A stretch of DNA of 42,626 bases, taken from positions 1 to 42,626 of IMG/VR virus record IMGVR_UViG_3300013131_000090; one strand, 5' to 3'. Below the pieces are notes generated by a model. That model saw nothing but the letters and a program-made list of their open reading frames with translations, was not told the DNA's origin and ran no database searches. The DNA comes from a virus. Positions 1 to 6,253 of this stretch are shown in pieces (position 1 is the first letter of the stretch; each line of letters begins with the position of its first letter). Position numbers and translations under genes: made by a program.

Positions 1-3
1 AGA

Positions 4-11
4 AGTAAAGT
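4..11 (-). promoter_or_regulatory. Possible early promoter -35 element, cut by window edge
   Basis: On the minus strand this reads ACTTTACT, the same octamer that precedes TATAAT by 17 bases at three other places in the window. The matching -10 would lie beyond position 1, so this is only half a promoter and could be chance. It would serve genes to the left of the window. Confidence 0.3.
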
Positions 12-22
12 TGTTATTTTTA

Positions 23-253
23 TTAAAGAAAACTAAAGATAGATCGTTTTACAAAATATTTACCGTTTTTACCACATTTTGAATCTGTATTTCTTATATT
101 AATACATAATTCATATTTAGGTTATCCTGTAACTAAATTAGATTCTGCTTTAAATAAAGTACATCTATATTCTATCTTACCATCAGGAAAAACTGGATTT
201 TCATAATTGTATGATTTAGTACAAGAATTACATTTTATACAATAGTTAGTCAT
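23..253 (-). pseudogene. Small cysteine-rich protein gene with an in-frame stop
   Basis: The reading frame starts at ATG 253, overlapping the stop of the gene before it (ATGA). It runs 43 codons to a TAA at 124-122, then continues open in the same frame for 32 more codons to a TAA at 25-23. Coding character carries on past the stop: the first part has an early CxxC pair (CNSC) and a later YRC, and the second has ELC and a KCGKNGKYF ending. Together this is one small Zn-knuckle-like protein of about 76 residues. The internal TAA therefore looks like a nonsense mutation. Other genes here end normally in TAA, so codon reassignment is unlikely. No function is recognised. Confidence 0.55.
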
Positions 254-486
254 TTCTTATATAATCCTTCTAGATATCCATCATATCTTATATGTGCATC
301 AATATAATGATTTCCGGCTTTACATTTAATGTACATATCACCTTTATGATCACCATTATCTTGTATATAAATCTTATGATATCCTTTAGGGATACAAAAT
401 ATTGATCCATCAGAATATATTCTTGACATATTCTTTACTTGTATATATGATACTCTTTTCATTTCAAGTAACCTATTATCTATCAT
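250..486 (-). CDS. Hypothetical protein (78 aa)
   Basis: This is the first gene behind the early-type promoter at 502-532. The product is small and tyrosine/lysine rich with no membrane segment and no family I recognise. The start at 486 is the first ATG; a second ATG (MKRV...) lies eight codons in and neither has a strong ribosome binding site. Its stop overlaps the start of the broken cysteine-rich gene, so the two were translated together. Genes of this size directly behind early promoters in T4-like phages are commonly host-takeover genes, but nothing in the sequence shows that here. Confidence 0.6.
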   Translation of the reverse strand: MIDNRLLEMKRVSYIQVKNMSRIYSDGSIFCIPKGYHKIYIQDNGDHKGDMYIKCKAGNHYIDAHIRYDGYLEGLYKK

Positions 487-501
487 TTTCTTAACAGTAG
501 T

Positions 502-532
502 ATTATACTGATCGTTAAAATATCAGTAAAGT
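502..532 (-). promoter_or_regulatory. Early promoter, ACTTTACT-N17-TATAAT
   Basis: Minus strand: ACTTTACT at 532-525, 17 bases, then a perfect TATAAT at 507-502, 16 bases before the 78-aa gene. The same octamer and spacing occur at 17840-17810 and 34730-34700, each before a set of minus-strand genes. The layout fits a promoter read by host sigma-70, as for T4 early promoters. Confidence 0.75.
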
Positions 533-560
533 TCTTTTTTTATGTAGATTGATAAAAAAG

Positions 561-592
561 AGTTTAATATTCTATAAAACAATAAGTATAAT
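561..592 (+). promoter_or_regulatory. Probable early promoter for the plus-strand operon
   Basis: A perfect TATAAT at 587-592 is preceded 18 bases earlier by AGTTTAAT (561-568), which matches the window's early -35 octamer ACTTTACT at six of eight positions. It lies 22 bases before the first plus-strand gene and diverges from the minus-strand promoter at 502-532. Confidence 0.5.
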
Positions 593-613
593 ATTGGTAT
601 AAAGGAGAATAAT

Positions 614-829
614 ATGCATCCTGATTTTAAAGATTTATTGACTAATAAACAAGCATGGGTATGGATTATGATATATATTGCAAGTTCTAGTTGGGTGATA
701 TCTAAACTAGATATAATTTTATTTTATAATTCAGTTTTTGCTGGGCCTTTTTTGATTGTAACTTCTTTTATGAATGGATATATATTAGGACGATTTGTAA
801 TAAAATGGTATTGGGAAGGTAAAAAATGA
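614..829 (+). CDS. Small membrane protein with two predicted transmembrane helices (71 aa)
   Basis: This is the first gene of the plus-strand operon, with a strong AAAGGAG ribosome binding site. Two hydrophobic stretches (about residues 14-36 and 41-62) flank a short turn, and the tail is basic (WYWEGKK), suggesting both ends in the cytoplasm. Its stop overlaps the start of a lipoprotein gene. A small membrane protein next to a lipoprotein could act in lysis (holin/spanin type) or in blocking superinfection at the envelope. Nothing here separates these, and I do not recognise the family. Confidence 0.7.
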   Translation: MHPDFKDLLTNKQAWVWIMIYIASSSWVISKLDIILFYNSVFAGPFLIVTSFMNGYILGRFVIKWYWEGKK

Positions 830-1206
830 AACAATTATGTATATTTATAACAATAATGTTATTTGGATGCACACCAACAACAGAAGAAACTGTATATCCT
901 GATATTCAATATACTAAAGTAGAGTATTATAAAGAAAAAGAAAAGCAAGCATTGTCATTTATATCTATGTATAATTTTATGCATAGACATCATAATATAA
1001 AGAAACCATCTCCAGAATTATTAGCAGAACTAAACAGCTACATATTAGGAGCAGGATTAGTTAAAGAGTGTAAAAAATCTTGTTATCTAAAATATAAAAA
1101 CATTAAATTTTATCTTTACAAAGATAAAATTGTGATAAATAATAATAGTATAGAAAATACAGTATTTACAGCAGAAAATGCAACAAAATATATTTATGGG
1201 ATATAA
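826..1206 (+). CDS. Predicted lipoprotein (126 aa)
   Basis: The N-terminus is a classical lipoprotein signal: MKQ, a hydrophobic core, then the lipobox L-F-G-C with Cys15 as the lipidation site. The mature part is lysine/tyrosine rich with two closely spaced cysteines (CKKSC) that could form a disulfide. It overlaps the two-helix membrane protein gene by ATGA. It is longer than a typical outer-membrane spanin and lacks a proline-rich linker, so a spanin role is only one option; immunity or exclusion lipoproteins of T4-like phages are another. Confidence 0.65.
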   Translation: MKQLCIFITIMLFGCTPTTEETVYPDIQYTKVEYYKEKEKQALSFISMYNFMHRHHNIKKPSPELLAELNSYILGAGLVKECKKSCYLKYKNIKFYLYKDKIVINNNSIENTVFTAENATKYIYGI

Positions 1207-1208
1207 TA

Positions 1209-1298
1209 ATGGCACACGAGAGAAAAAATAGGCCACGCAAAGGTCGTCGCAAGATAGGTTCTAAGAAAAGAAGAGCAATAAAGAAAAAGAATAAATGA
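1209..1298 (+). CDS. Very basic 29-aa peptide
   Basis: A short frame starts at ATG 1209, two bases after the preceding stop, with GGGAT upstream. It encodes MAHERKNRPRKGRRKIGSKK plus nine more residues. About half of all residues are Lys or Arg and there is no hydrophobic core, so it would bind nucleic acid or another polyanion. Its stop overlaps the next start (ATGA), so its place in the operon is regular. Codon use (CGC, CGT, GGT) differs from the surrounding AT-rich genes. No family is recognised. Confidence 0.6.
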   Translation: MAHERKNRPRKGRRKIGSKKRRAIKKKNK

Positions 1299-1570
1299 TG
1301 CCTACTATTGAAAAATTAAGAGAAGCATATTTTGAAGATATAGATGACGTTTATGAGGTAGTCGAAAGTAAAACAGTTGGTAAATGGCGTCATGGTACAG
1401 AAGAACTAGTTATATTTAAAAGAAAAACTGATGATAGTTTCTGGGCTCTTAATTATAGAGCGGACACAAATGGAGATTATAATGAATTCAGAGATGAAGA
1501 TTTAACTGACTCAATAAGACAAGTTCTTCCTATAGAAAAAAAGATAATTGTATATCAGGATATAAAATGA
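1295..1570 (+). CDS. Conserved-looking hypothetical protein (91 aa)
   Basis: This is an acidic soluble protein with a central KWRHGTEE...FKRK...FWALNYRADTNGDYNEF section resembling small phage proteins that read W(R)xG followed by a tyrosine-rich strand. I know no function for them. Two starts are possible (ATG 1295 or 1298). Overlaps on both sides place it firmly in the operon, and it ends inside the start of the methyltransferase gene. Confidence 0.6.
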   Translation: MMPTIEKLREAYFEDIDDVYEVVESKTVGKWRHGTEELVIFKRKTDDSFWALNYRADTNGDYNEFRDEDLTDSIRQVLPIEKKIIVYQDIK

Positions 1571-2262
1571 GTATTATAAGATTTTCTACCGACGAAGTAT
1601 TCGGTATTGATTCACAAGAATATGAAATATTAATTAATGCAGCAAGAAAAGTAAATATTCCTGGTGCGATAGTAGAAATAGGGACTCGTCGCGGCGGATC
1701 TGCTGTAATGATGATGAACGCTTTAGTAGAAAACGGTCAAAATATTAATAGACCGTTTTTTTGTATAGATCCTTATGGTAATATTGAGATTATATGTACT
1801 AATCTTAATATGTCAGTGCATTACCCGGGAACCAAAGTAGAGGGAGACCCTTCTTCGAAAGAAGCTACTTCTCCACATAGATTTGATTATACTAATGATA
1901 TGCGTAATAGAGTGATTCCTTCACTTTATTACTATGCTTACCAACATGAATTCGATTTTAGATTTTTTCAATTAACAGATTATAGATATTTTGAGTTATA
2001 TGAAGATGGTGTACCTACATACGATCAAGAAGAAATTATAATAGATAATTATGCTATGGTATTTTTTGATGGACCGCATGATTTCAATGCTGTATCAATA
2101 GAAACTGTATTTTTCTTACAAAGAACTAAACCAGGAGCAATATTCGTTTATGACGATATTTGGATGTATGATCATGATAAAATAGAAAATTTATTATTCA
2201 TGAATGGTTGGAAAGTCTTAGAAAAGAAAAATATTAAATCATCTTATATAAAAGAAATTTAA
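1567..2262 (+). CDS. Class I SAM-dependent methyltransferase (231 aa)
   Basis: The SAM-binding motif I is visible as GAIVEIGTRRGGSAVMM (about residues 32-48), followed by an acidic end of strand 2 (FFCIDPYG, about 66). A late FFDGPHD (about 164-170) and FVYDDIW (about 198) follow, the usual acceptor-side strands of Methyltransf_24/TylF-like O-methyltransferases. Such enzymes methylate sugars or small hydroxylated compounds. The heptose-type sugar genes begin about 1 kb downstream, so a sugar hydroxyl is a reasonable but unproven acceptor. A 73-base gap follows it. Confidence 0.75.
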   Translation: MSIIRFSTDEVFGIDSQEYEILINAARKVNIPGAIVEIGTRRGGSAVMMMNALVENGQNINRPFFCIDPYGNIEIICTNLNMSVHYPGTKVEGDPSSKEATSPHRFDYTNDMRNRVIPSLYYYAYQHEFDFRFFQLTDYRYFELYEDGVPTYDQEEIIIDNYAMVFFDGPHDFNAVSIETVFFLQRTKPGAIFVYDDIWMYDHDKIENLLFMNGWKVLEKKNIKSSYIKEI

Positions 2263-2265
2263 TGT

Positions 2266-2292
2266 AAGGTAAAATTAAGGTAAAATTAAGGT
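2266..2292 (+). repeat. 11-bp tandem repeat, about 2.5 copies
   Basis: The unit AAGGTAAAATT occurs twice in a row and then starts a third time (AAGGTA) in the gap between the methyltransferase gene and a 39-aa gene. Each unit contains an AAGG core like a weak ribosome binding site, but no start codon follows at the right distance. It may be replication slippage. Confidence 0.6.
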
Positions 2293-2335
2293 ATGAGGCT
2301 ATTTGGCGTAGTCTCTACAAAGAAGGGGACAAACA

Positions 2336-2455
2336 ATGAGAGAACGATTATACTCAAAATTTGAAATTCTTATAAACCAGGATATGTTATTGAACGGGTT
2401 TAACCCTATATGTAAATTAGATATTGAAAGATATTGGAGAACAAAATTAGAATGA
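2336..2455 (+). CDS. Hypothetical 39-aa protein
   Basis: ATG 2336 follows a good AAGGGGA site. The product starts MRERLYSKFEI, is mixed in charge and has no membrane segment. Its TGA overlaps the ATG of the glutaredoxin gene, which supports it as a real translated gene. No function is recognised. Confidence 0.5.
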   Translation: MRERLYSKFEILINQDMLLNGFNPICKLDIERYWRTKLE

Positions 2456-2709
2456 TAAAAATGTATTCAAAAACAAATTGTTCTTACTGTTCATCAGCAA
2501 GAACATATTTACAAACTAAAAATATCCCTTTTGAAGAATACAAACTTGATGTAGACTTCAAAAGGGAATTTATTATTCAACATTTTCCATCCGCTAAAAC
2601 ATATCCGATAATAATAGATAACGACGAATATATTGGCGGATTTGTTGATTTAAAAAGAAAATATGATACTCCTCTAGTCTTAGAGTATGGAGCTTTCAAT
2701 GGGGCCTAA
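2452..2709 (+). CDS. Glutaredoxin (85 aa)
   Basis: A short glutaredoxin with the redox-active CSYC close to the N-terminus, the TYPIIIDNDEYIGGF segment (cis-Pro followed by the GG strand that binds glutathione) and normal length for a phage enzyme. It would reduce disulfides in the cytoplasm, above all those of phage or host ribonucleotide reductase. I chose ATG 2452 (MIKMYSK...) because it overlaps the preceding stop as ATGA; an upstream TTG at 2434 is in frame but its GGAG lies inside the codon context. The end overlaps the next gene by 11 bases. Confidence 0.85.
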   Translation: MIKMYSKTNCSYCSSARTYLQTKNIPFEEYKLDVDFKREFIIQHFPSAKTYPIIIDNDEYIGGFVDLKRKYDTPLVLEYGAFNGA

Positions 2710-2959
2710 AAGAGAAGATCTTTTAAAAGATCTTAAAGAACATGTTATAGAAATATTTTTTGTTACAGGAGCAGCTCCTGTTAGGGTAACTCTAAGATTA
2801 GAATTAATACCAGAAGATTCTAGAGCCGATGAAACAGAATTTAAACAATTTCATAATATTAATATAAATTCTGTTGGTGCTTGGAATGTCACCAAAAATC
2901 GTTGGGTGTTTTTTGATATAAAAAATGTTAATTATGTTCAAATAGTAGACGGATATTGA
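2699..2959 (+). CDS. Small DUF2693-like protein (86 aa)
   Basis: The start is ATG 2699 (MGPKREDLLKDL), seven bases after GGAG. The earlier in-frame ATG at 2687 has no such site. The product has a short helix, a strand that reads like 'EIFFVTGAAPVRVTLRL' and a tryptophan-rich C-terminal half (GAWNVTKNRWVFFDI). This resembles small beta-rich phage proteins of the DUF2693 type, where VWD...GWRSF is typical. Their function is unknown to me. Confidence 0.55.
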   Translation: MGPKREDLLKDLKEHVIEIFFVTGAAPVRVTLRLELIPEDSRADETEFKQFHNININSVGAWNVTKNRWVFFDIKNVNYVQIVDGY

Positions 2960-2967
2960 TATAAATA
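2960..2967 (+). promoter_or_regulatory. Probable late promoter TATAAATA
   Basis: An exact copy of the T4 late promoter -10 element, overlapping the preceding stop codon and 27 bases before the SpeD-like gene. It is oriented to drive the SpeD/heptose cassette. TATAAATA also occurs by chance in AT-rich DNA, so position supports it more than sequence alone. The gp55 sigma factor that would read it is encoded at 31775-32281. Confidence 0.5.
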
Positions 2968-2993
2968 GTACATCTTTAACAACTATATGGGGT

Positions 2994-3359
2994 TTGCATG
3001 AAATGGACACACAACACTGGGGATACCATTTAATGCTTGATTGCTCTGGATGCAATCAAGCAGTATCTGATCCAAATGTTATAAAAAATTTTAACGACGA
3101 ATTAATAAAAAAAATAGAAATGGTTCCTTACGGCCTTCCTCAAATCGTTAGATTTGGCGAAGGATATTTAGCAGGAATTACCCTAGTTCAATTGATAGAA
3201 ACAAGTAATATTTGTTGTCATTTTTGTGACGACGGTACTATGTACTTAGATGTATTTTCTTGTAAGCCCTATAATTCTTCTATTGTTATGGAATTAGTAA
3301 AAAAATATTTCTCTCCTAAAAAAGAAAAAATTTTATACATTACTAGAAACGCGGATTAA
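2994..3359 (+). CDS. speD: S-adenosylmethionine decarboxylase-like protein (SpeD family, 121 aa)
   Basis: Length and sequence follow the small bacterial/phage SpeD fold: HWGYHLMLDCSGC at 8-20, the core strand LVQLIETSNI (64-73) and YLDVFSC (84-90) with the conserved Cys90. In active SpeD a Glu-Ser bond self-cleaves to make the pyruvoyl group. Here the aligned position is Glu69-Thr70-Ser71, and the catalytic His aligns one residue off (Cys-Cys-His). T4-like marine phages carry close relatives with the same ETS variant, as far as I recall. It may act on another substrate or only bind SAM. The family makes decarboxylated SAM for polyamine synthesis. Confidence 0.75.
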   Translation: MHEMDTQHWGYHLMLDCSGCNQAVSDPNVIKNFNDELIKKIEMVPYGLPQIVRFGEGYLAGITLVQLIETSNICCHFCDDGTMYLDVFSCKPYNSSIVMELVKKYFSPKKEKILYITRNAD

Positions 3360-3361
3360 AT

Positions 3362-4183
3362 ATGAACTTTATATGGTCTGATTTTAATGTGAATTCTGCA
3401 AATTCACAAAAAGGCATCATGGCAAAAAGAATTAATGGACCAGATTACTGGTCCATTATGCGTGAAGTATTTGATTATGATTGTAAACATTTACCTTTAA
3501 GTAGATTCAGATTATGGGCTTCTGTACATAATGTACCGTTAGTAACTCAACAAAAAACTTCTAGATTTATTGGTGAGTCTTTTTATGCAGCAGCACATGA
3601 TGTTAAAATTGCAGATGCATTACAAGAAAATTGGATTGGTATACCTGTTGTTATGTCCGAACAACTTAGAATAGCTGATACTGATACTTCTATGCAACGT
3701 ATACAAGATTTAGCACATTTGCTTATAACAGATTTTACAAATTTCACAGATATAAATTCAATAGTAGAAATTGGTGCTGGATATGGAGATATGTGTTCAG
3801 TAATATATTCTTTAGGGTTTAAAGGAAAATACACTATTGTAGATATTCCTGAACTAAAACCTATTCAAGAATATTATCTTAATAAACAAAATATATATCC
3901 AACTTTTTCGTTCGAAGATGAGTTAGTAACACATTCAGATTTAGTTATAGCAACTTGGTCTTTATCTGAAACAGATTTAGAATATAGAAACAGATTAATG
4001 CCTAAAATTCGTGATTCTAAACAATGGATGATACTATCTCAATCTAAAATATTTGGTAATTCTTATAACGAAGAATATTTTGAAGATTTTTTTAAAGATA
4101 AATCTATGAAAAAAATCCCATTGATTAATAGTGTATTAAATACTTGGGATAAAGGGAATACATATTATGTCGTCAAAAACTGA
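3362..4183 (+). CDS. Putative sugar O-methyltransferase (273 aa)
   Basis: The SAM motif I is clear: IVEIGAGYGDMCSVIYSLGF at about 135-154, with the acidic strand-2 end YTIVDIPEL (about 160). The N-terminal half (SVHNVPLVTQQKTSRFIGES) and the overall plan match the 'putative sugar O-methyltransferase' family found in polysaccharide gene clusters. It would methylate a hydroxyl of the activated or transferred sugar. It starts two bases after the SpeD-like gene and overlaps the nucleotidyltransferase gene by 17 bases, so it belongs to the sugar operon. Confidence 0.75.
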   Translation: MNFIWSDFNVNSANSQKGIMAKRINGPDYWSIMREVFDYDCKHLPLSRFRLWASVHNVPLVTQQKTSRFIGESFYAAAHDVKIADALQENWIGIPVVMSEQLRIADTDTSMQRIQDLAHLLITDFTNFTDINSIVEIGAGYGDMCSVIYSLGFKGKYTIVDIPELKPIQEYYLNKQNIYPTFSFEDELVTHSDLVIATWSLSETDLEYRNRLMPKIRDSKQWMILSQSKIFGNSYNEEYFEDFFKDKSMKKIPLINSVLNTWDKGNTYYVVKN

Positions 4184-4583
4184 AACTGGCATTACATTTG
4201 GTGCATTCGATTTATTACATTCTGGCCATTTATTTTTTTTAAAATTGTGTAAATCTGAATGTTCTAAATTAATAGTAGGATTACATGTTAATCCCGCTGC
4301 TGAAAGATCTTATAAAAATATTCCAATAGAATCTGTATATGAAAGATGGATGAGACTATATTCTTGTAAATATGTAGATGAAATTATACCATACGAAACT
4401 GAAAAAGATTTGATAAATATTATAAATACACAAATAATACACAAAAGATTTTTAGACGAACAATACAAAACTGTTGAATTTACCGGACAATCAGAATGTT
4501 TAGTTAATAATATAGAAATAATATTTTTTCCAAGAAAACATTCATTTTCTTCTACATCACTTAGAAATAGGATAGGATGTTAA
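4167..4583 (+). CDS. Cytidylyltransferase-like nucleotidyltransferase (138 aa)
   Basis: This has the HxGH nucleotidyltransferase fold: TFGAFDLLHSGHLFFL with HSGH at residues 18-21 binds the nucleotide triphosphate, and the C-terminal SSTSLRNRI is the counterpart of the ISTTxxR signature. Relatives include TagD/GCT and the adenylyltransferase half of HldE. In this operon it is the only enzyme able to activate a sugar 1-phosphate, so it most likely makes an NDP-heptose. The GDP-specific HddC partner usual for HddA-type kinases has a different fold and is absent from the window. Whether it uses ATP or CTP cannot be read from the sequence. Confidence 0.75.
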   Translation: MSSKTETGITFGAFDLLHSGHLFFLKLCKSECSKLIVGLHVNPAAERSYKNIPIESVYERWMRLYSCKYVDEIIPYETEKDLINIINTQIIHKRFLDEQYKTVEFTGQSECLVNNIEIIFFPRKHSFSSTSLRNRIGC

Positions 4584-5125
4584 ATTTAGAAATATTACAA
4601 TCGGCGCCAGAAAGTAGTTTAGAAATTTCTGTAAAAAATGCTTCTCCTGAGGGAATGTTTTTAGAATTTGGGGTAGCTAAAGGCGAAAGTATAAGAAAAA
4701 TAGCAGAACATACAACTAATATTGTATATGGATTCGATTGGTTTCAAGGATTACCGGAAGATTGGTTTGCAGAATATAATAAAGGTTATTTTGCATGTGA
4801 TATTCCTATTAATTTACCAGACAATATAAACCTTATAATAGGATTATTTGAAGACACATTACCAGAGTTTGTAAAAACTACTCAGAATAATGTGTCTTTT
4901 TTACATATAGATTGTGATTTATATAGTTCTACAAAAACTATATTCACGCATTTAACACCAAAGATACAATCAGGAACTATAATTGTTTTTGATGAATTAT
5001 ATGGTTATCCCGGATTTGAGCAACATGAATATAAAGTATTTTCTGAATTTTTAGAAAATACTAAGTATGAAATAGAATGTATTGGTAAATGGTCTGCACA
5101 TCAAGCTGTATTTAAAATATTGTGA
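4577..5125 (+). CDS. TylF/Methyltransf_24-like methyltransferase (182 aa)
   Basis: A compact class I methyltransferase: MFLEFGVAKGESIRKIA (about 27-43) is the SAM-binding loop, YGFDWFQGLPE (about 51-61) the strand-2 end, and FLHIDCDLYSSTK (about 108-120) plus IIVFDELYGYPGF the Asp-rich metal/acceptor region of macrocin-O-methyltransferase relatives. These methylate deoxysugars or small glycans. It overlaps the nucleotidyltransferase gene by 7 bases and lies just before GmhA. With the 3362 gene, the operon has two sugar-type methyltransferases, hinting at a di-O-methylated heptose. Confidence 0.75.
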   Translation: MLNLEILQSAPESSLEISVKNASPEGMFLEFGVAKGESIRKIAEHTTNIVYGFDWFQGLPEDWFAEYNKGYFACDIPINLPDNINLIIGLFEDTLPEFVKTTQNNVSFLHIDCDLYSSTKTIFTHLTPKIQSGTIIVFDELYGYPGFEQHEYKVFSEFLENTKYEIECIGKWSAHQAVFKIL

Positions 5126-5132
5126 GGTATTA

Positions 5133-5714
5133 ATGTTTAGTCAAATGTATATGGAAGAAATAACCAAAATAGCTCGTTCTATAGATTATGATGTAATAGA
5201 AAATATTGTTAGCGATTTGAAAATATTAAAAGAAATGAAAGGACGAGTATTTGTTATAGGTATTGGTGGATCTGCTGGCAATGCTTCTCACATGGTAAAT
5301 GATCTCAGGAAATTGTGTGAGATAGAAGCTTATGCTCCTACAGATAATGTATCAGAAATAACAGCCAGAACCAATGATGAAGGATTTGATACAATATTCG
5401 AAGAGTATCTAAGAATATCTAATTTCGATTCTTATGATATGTTATTTGTATTATCAGTTGGTGGTGGTAATTTAGAAAAGAATATTTCTGTTGCATTATG
5501 TAAAGGGATAAACTATGCACGATCTAAGCATGGCACTATTTGCGGCATTGTTGGTAGAACTGATGGTTATACTGTAGAGCATGCTCATCACTGCGTAAAA
5601 GTTCCATTAACAGAAGAACAAAGAATAACTCCTCATTCAGAAGCATTCCAAACCGTTGTTTGGCATTGTATAGTGTCACACCCTAAAATACAAATACGAA
5701 AAACTAAATGGTAA
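5133..5714 (+). CDS. gmhA: Sedoheptulose 7-phosphate isomerase (SIS domain, 193 aa)
   Basis: This enzyme converts sedoheptulose 7-phosphate to D-glycero-D-manno-heptose 7-phosphate. The SIS phosphate loop GGSAGNASHMVNDLRK (45-60), the acidic TARTNDEGFDTIFEEYL segment, SVGGGNLEKN and the C-terminal TPHSEAFQTVVWH all match the GmhA type found with HddA in capsule heptose clusters (for example Campylobacter capsule loci). The start is ATG 5133 behind GAGGT; a longer in-frame start at 5082 would overlap the preceding gene without a ribosome binding site. It overlaps GmhB by 7 bases. The substrate could come from the transaldolase encoded next door. Confidence 0.88.
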   Translation: MFSQMYMEEITKIARSIDYDVIENIVSDLKILKEMKGRVFVIGIGGSAGNASHMVNDLRKLCEIEAYAPTDNVSEITARTNDEGFDTIFEEYLRISNFDSYDMLFVLSVGGGNLEKNISVALCKGINYARSKHGTICGIVGRTDGYTVEHAHHCVKVPLTEEQRITPHSEAFQTVVWHCIVSHPKIQIRKTKW

Positions 5715-6253
5715 AAGCGTGTTTTTTAGACCGCGATGGTATTATTAATAATTTAATAGATCGCGGGCACCAAAAAACTGCACCTTGGCATATTAGTGAA
5801 TTTGAACTTAAAGAAAATATATATGAATATGTTAATATACTAAAGGAATTAGGCTTCCTGGTTTTTGTAATTTCAAATCAACCTGATGTAGCGGCAGGAA
5901 AACTGAAATATAAACATCTGGAATTAATGAATGCTATAGTTCTTAAATGGATTAAGGTAGATGAAGTTCTAATTGCTTTAGAAAGAAATACAGAATATTA
6001 CAAACCAAATAATGGACTTGTCTTAGAAGCTTTAGAGAAGTATAATATAAACGAAACTTCATATATGATAGGCGATACGTGGAAAGATATAGTTTGTGGT
6101 AATATGAGTAATCTTATTACTGTTTATGTAAATACAGAACCTTATTCTGCTCCAGAACAATTTATAAGTATAAAACCAGATTATTGGGTCAATAATTTAA
6201 AACAAGTAGTTGAATTAATAGGATTTATGGAAAATGATAAAGTTATTTTGTGA
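5708..6253 (+). CDS. gmhB: HAD-family heptose bisphosphate phosphatase (181 aa)
   Basis: A histidinol-phosphatase/GmhB type HAD enzyme: FLDRDGIINN gives the nucleophile Asp8 and acid Asp10, FVISNQPDVAAG is motif II, KPNNGLVLEAL follows the conserved Lys, and MIGDTWKDI is the Mg-binding motif. In the heptose route it removes the 7-phosphate from heptose 1,7-bisphosphate. The cysteine/histidine zinc loop common in GmhB is not visible, so it is a zinc-free variant. Position between GmhA and transaldolase, with overlaps on both sides, supports the assignment. Confidence 0.82.
   Translation: MVKACFLDRDGIINNLIDRGHQKTAPWHISEFELKENIYEYVNILKELGFLVFVISNQPDVAAGKLKYKHLELMNAIVLKWIKVDEVLIALERNTEYYKPNNGLVLEALEKYNINETSYMIGDTWKDIVCGNMSNLITVYVNTEPYSAPEQFISIKPDYWVNNLKQVVELIGFMENDKVIL

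Noticed and set aside
2266-2292. CRISPR-like or phage-origin iteron repeats
   Set aside because: Only two and a half copies of an 11-base unit with no spacers. No CRISPR array is seen anywhere in the window.
5082-5132. Longer N-terminus for GmhA starting at 5082
   Set aside because: It lies wholly within the preceding methyltransferase gene, lacks a ribosome binding site, and the extra residues do not match GmhA; ATG 5133 follows GAGGT.
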